Notes under the pieces: model-generated | What the model was told of the DNA's origin: nothing | Database searches by the model: none | The model's input: the letters and a program-made list of their open reading frames with translations, nothing else | Program-made: the position numbers and the translations under genes | Origin: Scenedesmus sp. ARA3 | Taxonomy: Eukaryota; Chlorophyta; Chlorophyceae; Sphaeropleales; Scenedesmaceae | Direction: 5' to 3' | Assembly: GCA_004335835.1 (NCBI GenBank) | Contig: RWJK01001924.1 | Location: forward strand, 56,828 to 88,657 | Length of the DNA: 31,830 nucleotides | Shown here: positions 22,979-31,516 of the stretch, one piece after another | Layout: each line of letters opens with the position of its first letter | Numbering within the stretch: position 1 is the first letter of the stretch

Positions 22979-23646
22979 GGCATGCCACATGCACCTGTAG
23001 CCTGCTGCTGCTGTGCTGGCAGGGCCACGCCTGCATGGCACCCGCCCAGCTGCTGCCCTGCCGCAGCTGCACTGCCACAACCTGCAGCAGCTGCGTGCTG
23101 CTGTTGCTGCTGCTGCTGCTGCTCTGCGAGCCTGTGGTCTGCCTTGTGCCTCTTCAGTGCCTGGCAGGTGCGCCTGGCCGGGCTGCTGGCGCCCTTGGGC
23201 TCAGCCAGGATGTTGATGGGGTCCCAGTTCCAGTCCTCAAGCTCCCAGGTCTGGTCGTCGCCTGCAGGACAGTGCAGCACAACCCAACACAATCAACCAG
23301 CTAGAGATGGCACTACTAGTTGCTTGTTGCTTGTCACAAAAAGCAGATATATGCTAGGTGCCTGATCAGGGAGGGTGCTGCAGACTGTGCTGCTGCTCCG
23401 CAGCACAATGGAGTGTACAGCACAGCCCAAACACAGCTGTGTCGACCAATGACGGCGCTGCTGGGTGTGCCATGTACTGATTACAACCCTGGGGTTTGCA
23501 TCAGCTGCCTGCCCAAGCAGGGTGCTGTTATTACAGGGCGAATCTGCAGTGTATTCCAGTCCCACTGCTGCTGGCACCTGTGCTGCCAGCTACGCACCCT
23601 CATGGAACAGCCTGTCCAGGTCCAACGGGTGCGGAGTAGGGTCCAT
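17128..23646 (-). CDS. SBP-domain transcription factor, CRR1/SPL7-like
   Basis: Nine exons on the minus strand: 23646-23598, 23261-21970, 21717-21587, 21288-21164, 20952-20797, 20352-20148, 19624-19051, 18602-18306 and 18030-17128, giving 1243 aa. All introns are GT-AG and the phases match. The N-terminus carries the acidic WELEDWNWD motif seen in SPL1/SPL7 proteins. A long Gln/Ala-rich linker (including (CAG)16) follows. The SBP domain (about 417-491) has finger one CQVPGC..CDVH, finger two CQQCGRFH..C, and a basic nuclear signal RKSC..KHNARRRRR. Residues about 585-655 match the conserved SPL segment with GYMRPGCVLLNLHI. Residues 944-1050 contain ankyrin-like repeats. A Cys cluster lies at about 1094-1162, with a further CQTC near the end. 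SBP proteins bind GTAC cores; CRR1 and SPL7 control copper (and, for CRR1, hypoxia) responses. The copper role here is inferred from architecture. The last exon's stop is the least certain point. Confidence 0.93.
20635..20775 (-). repeat. (CTG)14 plus 61-bp duplicated CTG-rich unit in SBP intron 5
   Basis: The plus strand reads (CAG)14 at 20635-20676, which is CTG in the sense of the minus-strand gene. It is followed by a unit starting ttgcagtcagcgcca at 20677 and repeated at 20738 with one substitution. All of it lies in the intron 20796-20353. Confidence 0.88.
22930..22977 (-). repeat. (CAG)16 polyglutamine tract in SBP exon 2
   Basis: Sixteen pure CAG codons on the minus strand encode polyGln in the low-complexity linker before the SBP domain. 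Shorter Gln runs flank it at about 23101-23125, 22822-22842 and 22617-22635. Confidence 0.95.
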
Positions 23647-25082
23647 TGCTCCGTGTGCTGCTGACTAGCTGCTGCGGAGTGTGCCTGGTTGGCTCAGCTT
23701 CGCTGCTTGAGCCTGGTGCCACTGCTGCTGCCGGCTGTGTAGCTGCACACCAGAGCTGCCAGTTTCTCGTGCACAAGCTGTTAACTGGGATACGTGTGCG
23801 CAGAATGGTAAAGAGAGTGGACACGCAGCGGCCTCAGGGAGCTGGATCTGTTGACCAGACCAGGTGTGTGAGCAAGGCACTTTCACACCGCAACAAGTCC
23901 GATCCACGGTTGCGTGCTCGACAAGCTCAGGCGGTGTAAAGTAACTGTGTTAAGTGCCTCGGGCACTGGCTTCGCAGCAGGTGATGGTAGGGACACAGCT
24001 CCTCAAGACGGAGGAGCACCAAACCACATGCTGCTGCCTCGAAACATCAAATGACAGTGGTGAGGACACCTTACACCTGCATGTGCGATGGCACAAGTGG
24101 CGCGGTACACGCACTGGTACAGAGATACACAGCCTTCTACATCGCTCAAAGTTGCTTTGCACAGGCTCATTGGGTTGAAAATTAATTTAGTTCAATACAA
24201 CACCAAACTTGACCTGCTTCGGTCATCCTGCTGGTGCTGCCATCAGCTGGTCAAGGCGTCAACCACGGACGCAGACGCGAAACCCCTGCCGTGCTCCCTC
24301 GCTGTGGCTGAGGAGAATCCCGTCTCAGTAACAAAACACCATCACAGAAATCATTTTGAAACCCACGTGTCCACAGGTCATACATACAGGCAGTCTGCAG
24401 TTCCCAACATGCACCACAGACAGAAGAAGATCCCTTGGCATGCTGTGAACTCCTGTAACACCGGCTTGTACCCACATTGCTGATGCCCTGTTTCAGATCA
24501 CTGAGCAGAATCTCAGCACTGCCGGTGGCACCTTGCTGCGCATCACTGCTGTGTAGCATCCGCAACAGCCGCTGTTGCAGTGACTGCAAGTAAAGTGCAG
24601 CAGCTTGCCTGCGATGCCGCTCTGGCGCTGGTGAATGCGGCAACAGATCACAGTAGAGAGAAGCTTGAAAGTGGCGCTCGCATGAGTTTTCAAAGGTGTC
24701 AAGGCTGCACTGACTTGGTGTGCGCACTTGACACTGCAAAGAAATTGCTGCAACTCACTGATGGACGAGGTTTCCCTGAGCATGCCAGCCAGCGTTGCAG
24801 ATGTCTGAGATAACTACACAAGGGTCTGACTGCTTGATGGTGTGTGCTGGGCGTGGTGCGTAGAGGCCTTTTGGAGAACCCTGCCTGTCATGACATGGCT
24901 TGTCACCACGTGTCTCCAAGAGCACGTTGCCCAGCGACCGCTTGAAAGCACACTAGGCATATTGCTGCTGGTTTGATTTGTAGTTGTTCCCGTTGTTGCT
25001 CGCATTGCGCCTGCTCATCTTGACATAAGCACTCTTTTCGTTCGAACCTGCAAACACGAGCTTGCTGATTCTACAAGCCATT
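23647..25082. other. Head-to-head intergenic region
   Basis: This 1.4-kb gap separates the start codons of the minus-strand SBP gene and the plus-strand SLC44 gene, so it probably holds two promoters. No TATA box could be assigned confidently. Two GTAC cores, the binding core of SBP proteins, lie 12 bases apart at 24105-24108 and 24117-24120. A weak candidate exon lies at 24476-24733 on the minus strand. Confidence 0.55.
24476..24733 (-). other. Candidate minus-strand exon or gene remnant
   Basis: On the minus strand an open frame of 86 codons is bounded by an acceptor-like sequence (tttctttgcag, ending at 24734) and a donor-like GTGGGT at 24475. The translation is not repetitive and contains the helix-like stretch HRRQAAALYLQSLQQRLLRM. 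I find no start codon, flanking exons or known family for it. The opposite strand is also open here (24580-24813), so either or both may be chance. Confidence 0.22.
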
Positions 25083-28000
25083 ATGGGTCGCAACGATCCC
25101 CCAGAACTGGATGAGCAGCCCATGCTGGGCAGCGTCTTCTTCAACCGGAACAGACGTCCGCAGGATGTGGCGTGGAAGTGGCTTTACATAGCCTCGGTGC
25201 TGCTAACAATTGTCGGTGGGATATCTGCGCTTACGCACAGGTGAGTTGTCCCAAGCGTCGCGGCATATACTTTGGCAGGTTGATAGGGCTGCCAGCTCTG
25301 CATGAGTCCGAAGCTGGGCTACCTTTGCTTGCATGACTGAGCTTTGCCAGCCTAAAGCACTAATCATTATACAATATATCATAAGGCAGCTGCAGAGTTG
25401 TGTGCCAAGCAGCTGTGCCGATTTCAGAATGATGCCAGCCTGTCAGCAGCAGCAGCAGCAGCTGTGCTGAGCAGCAGGAACAGCTGCGGTTGACACAACC
25501 AGCAGTGCTTATTACGTGAACCGTACCAGGATATGTCATAGGAACTTTTTATACCAGATTTGGCATACTCACTGTGCTGCACCTCACACTCCACTGCTTC
25601 TCTCTCTGTCCCTGCTGTCCTGCACTGCGTTGGCATTGCCTTGCTGCCTTGCAGGAACAAGGACTTCAGCCGCCTCATCAGCAGCGACTACTTGGCTGAC
25701 CCGGGCCACTGCCCTGTGGGACCCTCCCCCACACGCCGCCTGCTGGGCAGCGAGGATGACTTCCAGCCCAAGCTGTTCCTGGAGGCAGCCGGGCTGTGCA
25801 CAGGCGTCAGCATCGCAGGTCAGCGCTGTACGCACGGTTTTTTTTTGGCATTGCCAGCTGCAGAGCTTATGGGTATTGGGGGCTGATGTGGCAGCAGCTG
25901 TGCAGGAGGCGCATTTTGACGTATTGGGCGTGTGCAGTAGCAGGGTTCTTTGCGCACTTGCCGTCTGCTAGACCACTGCCGGAGAGTGCTGCGTTGTACT
26001 GTGTGTCTCCTGCACACTTGAATGCTCTGAAAATGGAGCTGCAGTGTCAACCATAAGTTGATATCAGGGGTGGCGGCTGCCGAAATCCCCAGCGTCTTTG
26101 CTCCTCGGTGTATCACAGCGCATGTGCCTTTTATGTTGGTACAACTCTGTGCAGCAGCTCCTCATGCAAAACAACTGCATCATTACTTTGTTGAGACGGC
26201 ACGGTAGATACTGCATCAAGTAAGTGATGACGCCGGCGCGGCCTCTGCTGTCTTGCGTGCGTTGCTGCAGGCGGCCTGCTGCTGGGCCTGCTGGCGCTGT
26301 ACCTCATCAAGAGCAAGCCGCATGCCATGGTGGGCGCGGCAGTGGGGCTGCAGGTGAGGCTGGGTGCCATGGCAGGTGTTGGGTGAGCCTGCAGATGTGA
26401 CGGGCAGGGCCAGCACGCAGCTTTGTACAGCGTGTGAGCTAAGCGCGGGCACGGCACTGGAGCTGTAGTGGTAACGCTGGTGCAGAACTGCAGTGGAGGA
26501 TGGTCAGGGTGCGGTGTGTCGGTACAGACGTATGAGTGTGGATGATGCAGTAGCGTGCCACGCCTCGCTTTTTTGCACCCCTCAACCGCCATCACCTTGT
26601 GCTGGTCACTCAACAACTGCACGCCATGTCCGCAGGTGTTGCTGCCTGCAGCTGCTGGCGTCACGATCCTGGCTGCTGGTGGTGGCGGCGGCTCAGTGCC
26701 GATGTTCCTGATGTCCGGCCTGCTGGCGTTTGTGTTTTACCTGTACCGGCAGCAGCTAGCGCTGGTGGGGCGGCTGCTGGGCGTGGCGTCTCATGCGTTG
26801 GTGGACAACCCAAGCATCGTGGGCGGCTCGCTGCTGCTGCAGGTCGGAGGTGAGGTGGCGATGGGGGGCAGCAGAAGCAGCAGCGGGCTGGTGACGCAAG
26901 CACGCAAGCACAACATGAGTATGGTAACACACTTTGTGCTGGTGTGCGCTAAAGTTGGGGATGTTGTTGCCGGGCTGTAGCATGGTTATGCAGTGGTTGT
27001 CAGGCATGTCAGCTAACGGCACCGCTTCGGCAGCAGCTAGCGCTGGTGGACAACCCCAACATCGCGGGCTCGCTGCTGCCGCAGGCGGGTGGCGAGGTCG
27101 CATCTACTCAATCGTTCAGTTGCACGTTCTTTGTAGCAAAAGGTGAACCCTGATGAGTCTGCACTAGCGGGTGGACAACTCCAGCATCGTGGGCGGCTGG
27201 CTGCTGCTGCATGCGGGAGGTGAGCCGGCTGGTTTGTCAGACATGTGAACTAACGGCGCCGCATCCATATCTCTGTGCATTGTGGTGCTGCGCGCAGGCT
27301 TGCTGCTGATCGTGCCTATGCTGGCTGGCGTGCTGCTGGCCTACACCAACGGCGGCGTCATCCCCAACCCAGCTGCAGCGTCCGTGGACGCCGGCGCCAA
27401 GACATGCACGGACGATCAGGGCCAGGCTGTGGCGTGCTGCGCGTGGATGCCTGAGGGCTGGGCCATTGCCTACATGGCGTGGGGCAGCCTGGTGGTAGGC
27501 TGGAGCAGCCTGCTGGTCTTCACAGTCAAGGTGTTCGTGATCAGCGGCGTCACGGCGCAGTGGTGAGCACGGCAGGTGTCTGATCGACAGTGTGAACAGC
27601 TTTGGCATGGATGCGTGTTGCGGCTGTGGTTGTTGCCGCTGCTGCTACGGTTACAGGTGTTGCTGCTGCCTGGCGGTGCTATCGTTGCTGGCGCTGTGGC
27701 TGAATGGCAGCAGCAGCTGGCACTCGCTTCGCTTTCAATATTTGCTTAGACTCTGCCTTGCTGCTGCTGCTGCTGCTGCTTTCTCTGCTGTTGCTGCTGT
27801 TGCTCCTGCCTGTGTTGTTGCTGCTGCTGCTGCTGCTGCTGCATGCGTCACCCCACTCAGGTACTTTGCGCCCGCCACTCAGAAGCCGCGCGGCGCGCTG
27901 CGGCGCAGCCTGGGCCATGCGTTGGGGCCCAACTTCGGCAGCCTGTGCTTGGCTGCGTGGCTGCTCAACCTGCTGCAGGTGCGGGGCAGGGGGCGTCAGG

Positions 28001-30402
28001 CCCACACAGCACAAGAGCTACAGAGCAGCTCGTCATGCGTCACACAGTGTGCTGAGTATGTGATGGCTGTGGCACCCAATGCTCTTGGTGCGCTGTGCTT
28101 TGGAACTGCGCTGCCAAGCCAATCGTGCTATAGGCACTTCCACAAGCAGCAAATAGCTTTGACAATCTTCATCTTGTTGCCTCGTGCTGACTGTGTGCAT
28201 GGCTTGCCCTTGCAGATGCTGAAGAGCATGGCAGAGAACGCGCGCGCTGAGAACCGCGACAACTTCTTCGTTCAACTGTTGGTCAGCTGCTTTGAGTTCC
28301 TACTCACGGTGAGACGCTACAAACGCCATTGCCGCTATTGCGTTGTGGCGGTTCGTGCTGGTGTTACTGTTGTACAGGTGTCTCTGACGCGCCAGTGTTT
28401 TGCGCGCAACAATGTTTTTAGGAGTTTTATTGGCTTTGCAGCAACAATAACAACAGCAACAGCAACAATAGGAGCCACAACAGCATGAGCAACAATAGCA
28501 ACATCGGCTGCCGTCACTTACATTCTGCGTGGCTTGGCACAACCACCAGTCAACCTTGCGCTTCCTACTTCTCAACTCATGGCCTCACACTGCATGCTGC
28601 CGCTCGCTGCAGCTGCTGGAGGCCGTGACCAAGTTTGCTGTGGTGCGCCTGGCCATCACTGGGGATGCGCTCATGCCCAGCTGCAGGAGCACCGCAGACC
28701 TGCTGGCGCGCAACCTGCTGGACGCGGTCGGCGTGTGGTGGTTCCCTGGCATGATCCTGCAGGTGGGTGGGGCCGACATGCGTCGCTGAGCTATTTGTGG
28801 ATTGATATGCTGCAGCTGCAGCTCATGGAGATGCGTGTTGTGAGCAGTAGCGCGCTTCTTCAGCCACCTTGCGGGCGTGTTCGCTGCTGTTGCTGCGGTG
28901 CCTATTGGTTGTTGTATGGGTGCATTGCCATATCTTGTAGCCGTTGTGCGGCGAACCATTTGCGTCTGCGGTTGTTGAAGGGCCGCTGGTGGTAAGGATC
29001 GCACAGCTAGCAGCAGCGCGGTCGTTGTTGCGATGCACTCAACACATGCAGTGCACTGGTGCGAAGAGCATGTGCCACGTGCCTGCTTGTTGACCGCTGC
29101 TGCTGCCTGATGTGCTCTGCCGCTCCCGATGTGCGCCCCGCAGGTGACCGCACTGCTGTTGTCGTGCGTGTGGGGCCTGGCTGTGTTTGGCCTGAGCTAC
29201 GGCGCATGGGGTGGCGACAATGCAGCGTTGTCCAGCGGCATTGCCATGGGCGTGTTGGCCTTCTTCTTCGGCGTGCTCACCGTGTCCTTCATCAATTCCA
29301 GTGAGTGAAGTGCCACATGCATTCGCGCTTGATTTGGCATGACGCTGCCCTATGGTGTAGCAAGTTGGCAGTGCTGCGTGGGGTCGCAGCCTGGCAATGC
29401 GTGTGGAGATGCAGGCTGGCAATGCTTTTCTGACATGCGCGCACGTACAAACGTAGCAGACAGGTACGCACACACCGTGTACCTAAGTTGGATGCATGTC
29501 ACATGCACGCATACCACATGCCACATGCACGTTGCATGCATGCATCCCTCGTCTGTGCTGGCAGCAAGCAAGCACGGTGCGGCTTGCCACATCATGTGGC
29601 ATGTTCCAATTGTATCTCGCACTGAAGTCATGTTGTTTCAGCAGTGCGTCAGGCATGCGCTGCCCCTGTTTCCGCACTTCAGACGGTGCCAGCCATACCT
29701 TGCCTTGTGCCTCAACACACTGCGGAAATGCTGAACTGCTGGTGCATGTGCTGTTGTGTACCTGCAGTTCTGCTCAACATCGTGGATGCCGTGTACATCT
29801 GGTGAGGCCAACCTCCTTTGTGCCGCTGTTTCTTCCTTGTTGCGCACTTACCAACAACTGCAAGGGCAGCCCCGCATACTGTGGTGCTACGGGCACGGTT
29901 TTCCCTTGGGCATGTTTCAAGCAGTTGCCTACCACAGTTGGCGTGCTCGCAACATTGCAGTTCTCTCTGCTACTCATTTTTGTCTTGCTTGTATACCTCC
30001 AGAACTCACTTGCATGCTCTGTGGCTCACTTGTTTGCTGTTGTTTTGTGCTCAACCAACCCAGCCAGCTGCGAGATATTGCATTTGCTGGATCACTCACA
30101 CTATTGCACCTTGCCACGCCGCGTGCCCCTACCGTAGCTTTGCCATGGACAGGGACGCGCAGGCCTGCACGCGCCTGGAGGTGCACGAGGTGTACGCGTT
30201 GCTGCCCAGCAACAAGGCGCCGCTAGGCGTGGTGGAGCAACCGGACGGCAACTACGCTTTTGGCTCAACACCCGCAACAACGGCCGGCCATGGTGGCCAG
30301 CCAGGGCTGGGACACGGCCAGCAAGTGTTGGCGTATGCCGTGCCGCATGCAGGCGGGTATGCTCAGCCGGCTATAGGCTACCCTTCAGTGCCGCGCGCGT
30401 AG
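25083..30402 (+). CDS. Choline transporter-like membrane protein (CTL/SLC44 family)
   Basis: Eleven exons: 25083-25240, 25655-25818, 26271-26353, 26636-26849, 27298-27562, 27861-27978, 28216-28308, 28613-28762, 29144-29300, 29768-29801 and 30138-30402, giving 566 aa. All introns are GT-AG and in frame. The first membrane segment is at about residues 33-50. A polar loop follows, then repeated hydrophobic segments at about 108-122, 136-171, 207-222 and 260-296. The family signature region lies at about 280-420: VFVISGVTAQWYFAP, then GSLCLAAWLLNLLQ, then a segment with AVVRLAITGDALMPSCRSTA. A final pair of helices ends in DAVYICFAMDRD, like the Cys/acidic end of SLC44 proteins. The cytosolic tail is rich in Gly, Ala, Pro and Gln. 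Animal members move choline or ethanolamine, and yeast Pns1 has no clear substrate, so substrate is left open. Exon 4 carries a 12-codon insertion relative to an intronic copy. Confidence 0.9.
26751..27262 (+). repeat. Three diverged copies of an SLC44 exon end in intron 4
   Basis: The end of exon 4 (cagctagcgctggtg ... gtggacaacccaagcatcgtgggcggctcgctgctgctgcag, 26751-26849) recurs inside the following intron at about 27030-27101 and again at about 27164-27228. A flanking sequence, gtcaggcatgtcagctaacggc (26999), also recurs as gtcagacatgtgaactaacggc (27236), 237 bases on. The third copy keeps a GTGAG donor; the second has lost it (ggcgagg). The exon 4 copy has 36 extra bases (26768-26803) compared with the second copy. 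Confidence 0.85.
27771..27841 (+). repeat. CTG/TTG-rich tract in SLC44 intron 5
   Basis: Two CTG runs (27771-27780 and 27821-27841) joined by ctgttg-type sequence lie 19-90 bases before the exon 6 acceptor at 27860. Confidence 0.85.
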
Positions 30403-30679
30403 TCTTGCAAGGATGCCTTGGTGCAGGGCGACGGTATGGCACCATTGACGTGTGCACTTGGCTTGGTGCCGTGCTAGTTCATCATCGAGTGTTGCTTGTA
30501 CATGTTGTTGCAGTTGATGTAGTGATTCACGTTGCCGAAGGTCTTGCTTCCGTCAAGGACATTGTTGGGTCTGTGATGTTGGCAACAAACTGAGTGCTTC
30601 TGGATGTATCCGTACATGTATAACTCCTTGGCCACATTAGACAACTTCGTACTCATGTTGCATAGGGACCAGATGATAT

Positions 30680-30684
30680 TGTAA
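30680..30684 (+). promoter_or_regulatory. Possible polyadenylation signal TGTAA for the SLC44 gene
   Basis: This is the first TGTAA after the SLC44 stop codon, 278 bases downstream. Volvocine and related green algae use TGTAA as a polyadenylation signal. The assignment is by position and motif only. Confidence 0.45.
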
Positions 30685-30819
30685 CTTGAATACAAACCGA
30701 TACACATGTATACACCTTGATCTCCGCTTCTGGGCTTCAACCAGAGCGTGCACGGCATGATGCGTACGCCTCACTAAACCAGCACAGCACGGCGCCCCCA
30801 CCATGCAACGGAGGCCTAC

Positions 30820-30945
30820 GCCATTCAAGCTTTGTACCAGACCCTGTAGTTAAAATGTACTTGCTGAAAAAACGAGGCCCCATGCCATGCAAGCTTTGTA
30901 CCACGACCTCTAGTTGAAGGGTACTTGCTGAAAAAACGAGATCCC
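30820..30945. repeat. 64-bp tandem duplication
   Basis: Two copies, starting gccattcaagctttgtacca (30820) and gccatgcaagctttgtacca (30884), share gtacttgctgaaaaaacgag near their ends. They differ at about ten positions, so the duplication is not recent. Confidence 0.88.
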
Positions 30946-31021
30946 AGCAACAATGTGAGTGCCGGACATTTCAAATACTTAAAGAAATTTACTTTGAAAC
31001 CAAGAGGCTCCCAGAGGTCCC

Positions 31022-31441
31022 TCAGCCCCGTGCCGTAAGGCGCGTCGACCATGACGTGATAGTATCAGGGTCATGGTCGATGTGGTGTGCACATCCGTGC
31101 ATTTTGCGTTTGTTGATTGCTGCGGCGTCTGCCAGAGTCAGGTCGTCGTACATGCCAAGTGTTGGCTTCCATGAATCTTGTTTGTATACCTCCCCCACGA
31201 GGTACGTGCGTCGCTTCACGGTGTGGATCAGTGTCTTGTTTGTGCTCTTGTTGATGACGATGAGGGTGATCTTGTGAGGTTTGCAGAACAACTCGTCTAG
31301 CTCTTAGAATGTAAGCAGCTCCCTGTTGCCAATATCCCGCCTCCAGTTGTTGACGTCTCTGAAGTATCTCCGCATGCCTGTCGGTGGAGTGTTCAGCCTC
31401 TTCACAAGCTCATAGAGTACCCGGCTATCCATACCCTTTCA
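31022..31441 (-). pseudogene. Broken reading frame of unknown family
   Basis: On the minus strand a frame opens after a stop at 31441 with KGMDSRVLYELVKRLNTPPT. It meets one internal stop (TAA at 31306-31304), then continues for about 94 codons through YLVGEVYKQDSWKPTLGMYD to a stop at 31022. The translation before and after the internal stop has balanced, globular-looking composition, unlike the repeat-driven frames elsewhere. An overlapping frame (31052 down to 30825) begins with the similarly protein-like MVDAPYGTGLRDLWEPLGF, so a frameshift near the inverted repeat at 31045-31080 is possible. I read this as a decayed gene or mobile-element fragment. An intron removing the stop cannot be excluded. 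I do not recognise the family. Confidence 0.45.
31045..31080. repeat. Imperfect 36-bp inverted repeat
   Basis: The outer arms tcgaccatgac (31045-31055) and gtcatggtcga (31070-31080) are perfect reverse complements. The interior tgata-g-tatca extends the pairing, giving about 17 paired bases with one indel and one mismatch. It sits inside the broken reading frame. Confidence 0.88.
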
Positions 31442-31516
31442 ATGTACAACCGCTTTATGTCCACATGCCCCCCACGAAGGCTTAAGGCTGTGCGTCGCCT
31501 AGGCTTGTAGGAAAAA

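Larger units (their letters stand above)
30403..31021. other. Intergenic: SLC44 3' flank and repeats
   Basis: This holds the probable 3' untranslated region of the SLC44 gene and then a duplicated 64-bp unit. No independent gene is recognised. The stretch looks less GC-rich than the flanking genes. Confidence 0.55.

Noticed and set aside
2012..30402. A functional gene cluster linking the copper-type regulator, Cys-rich protein and two transporters
   Set aside because: The genes differ in strand, spacing and likely role, and nothing in the sequence indicates co-regulation. Adjacency alone is weak evidence in this kind of genome.
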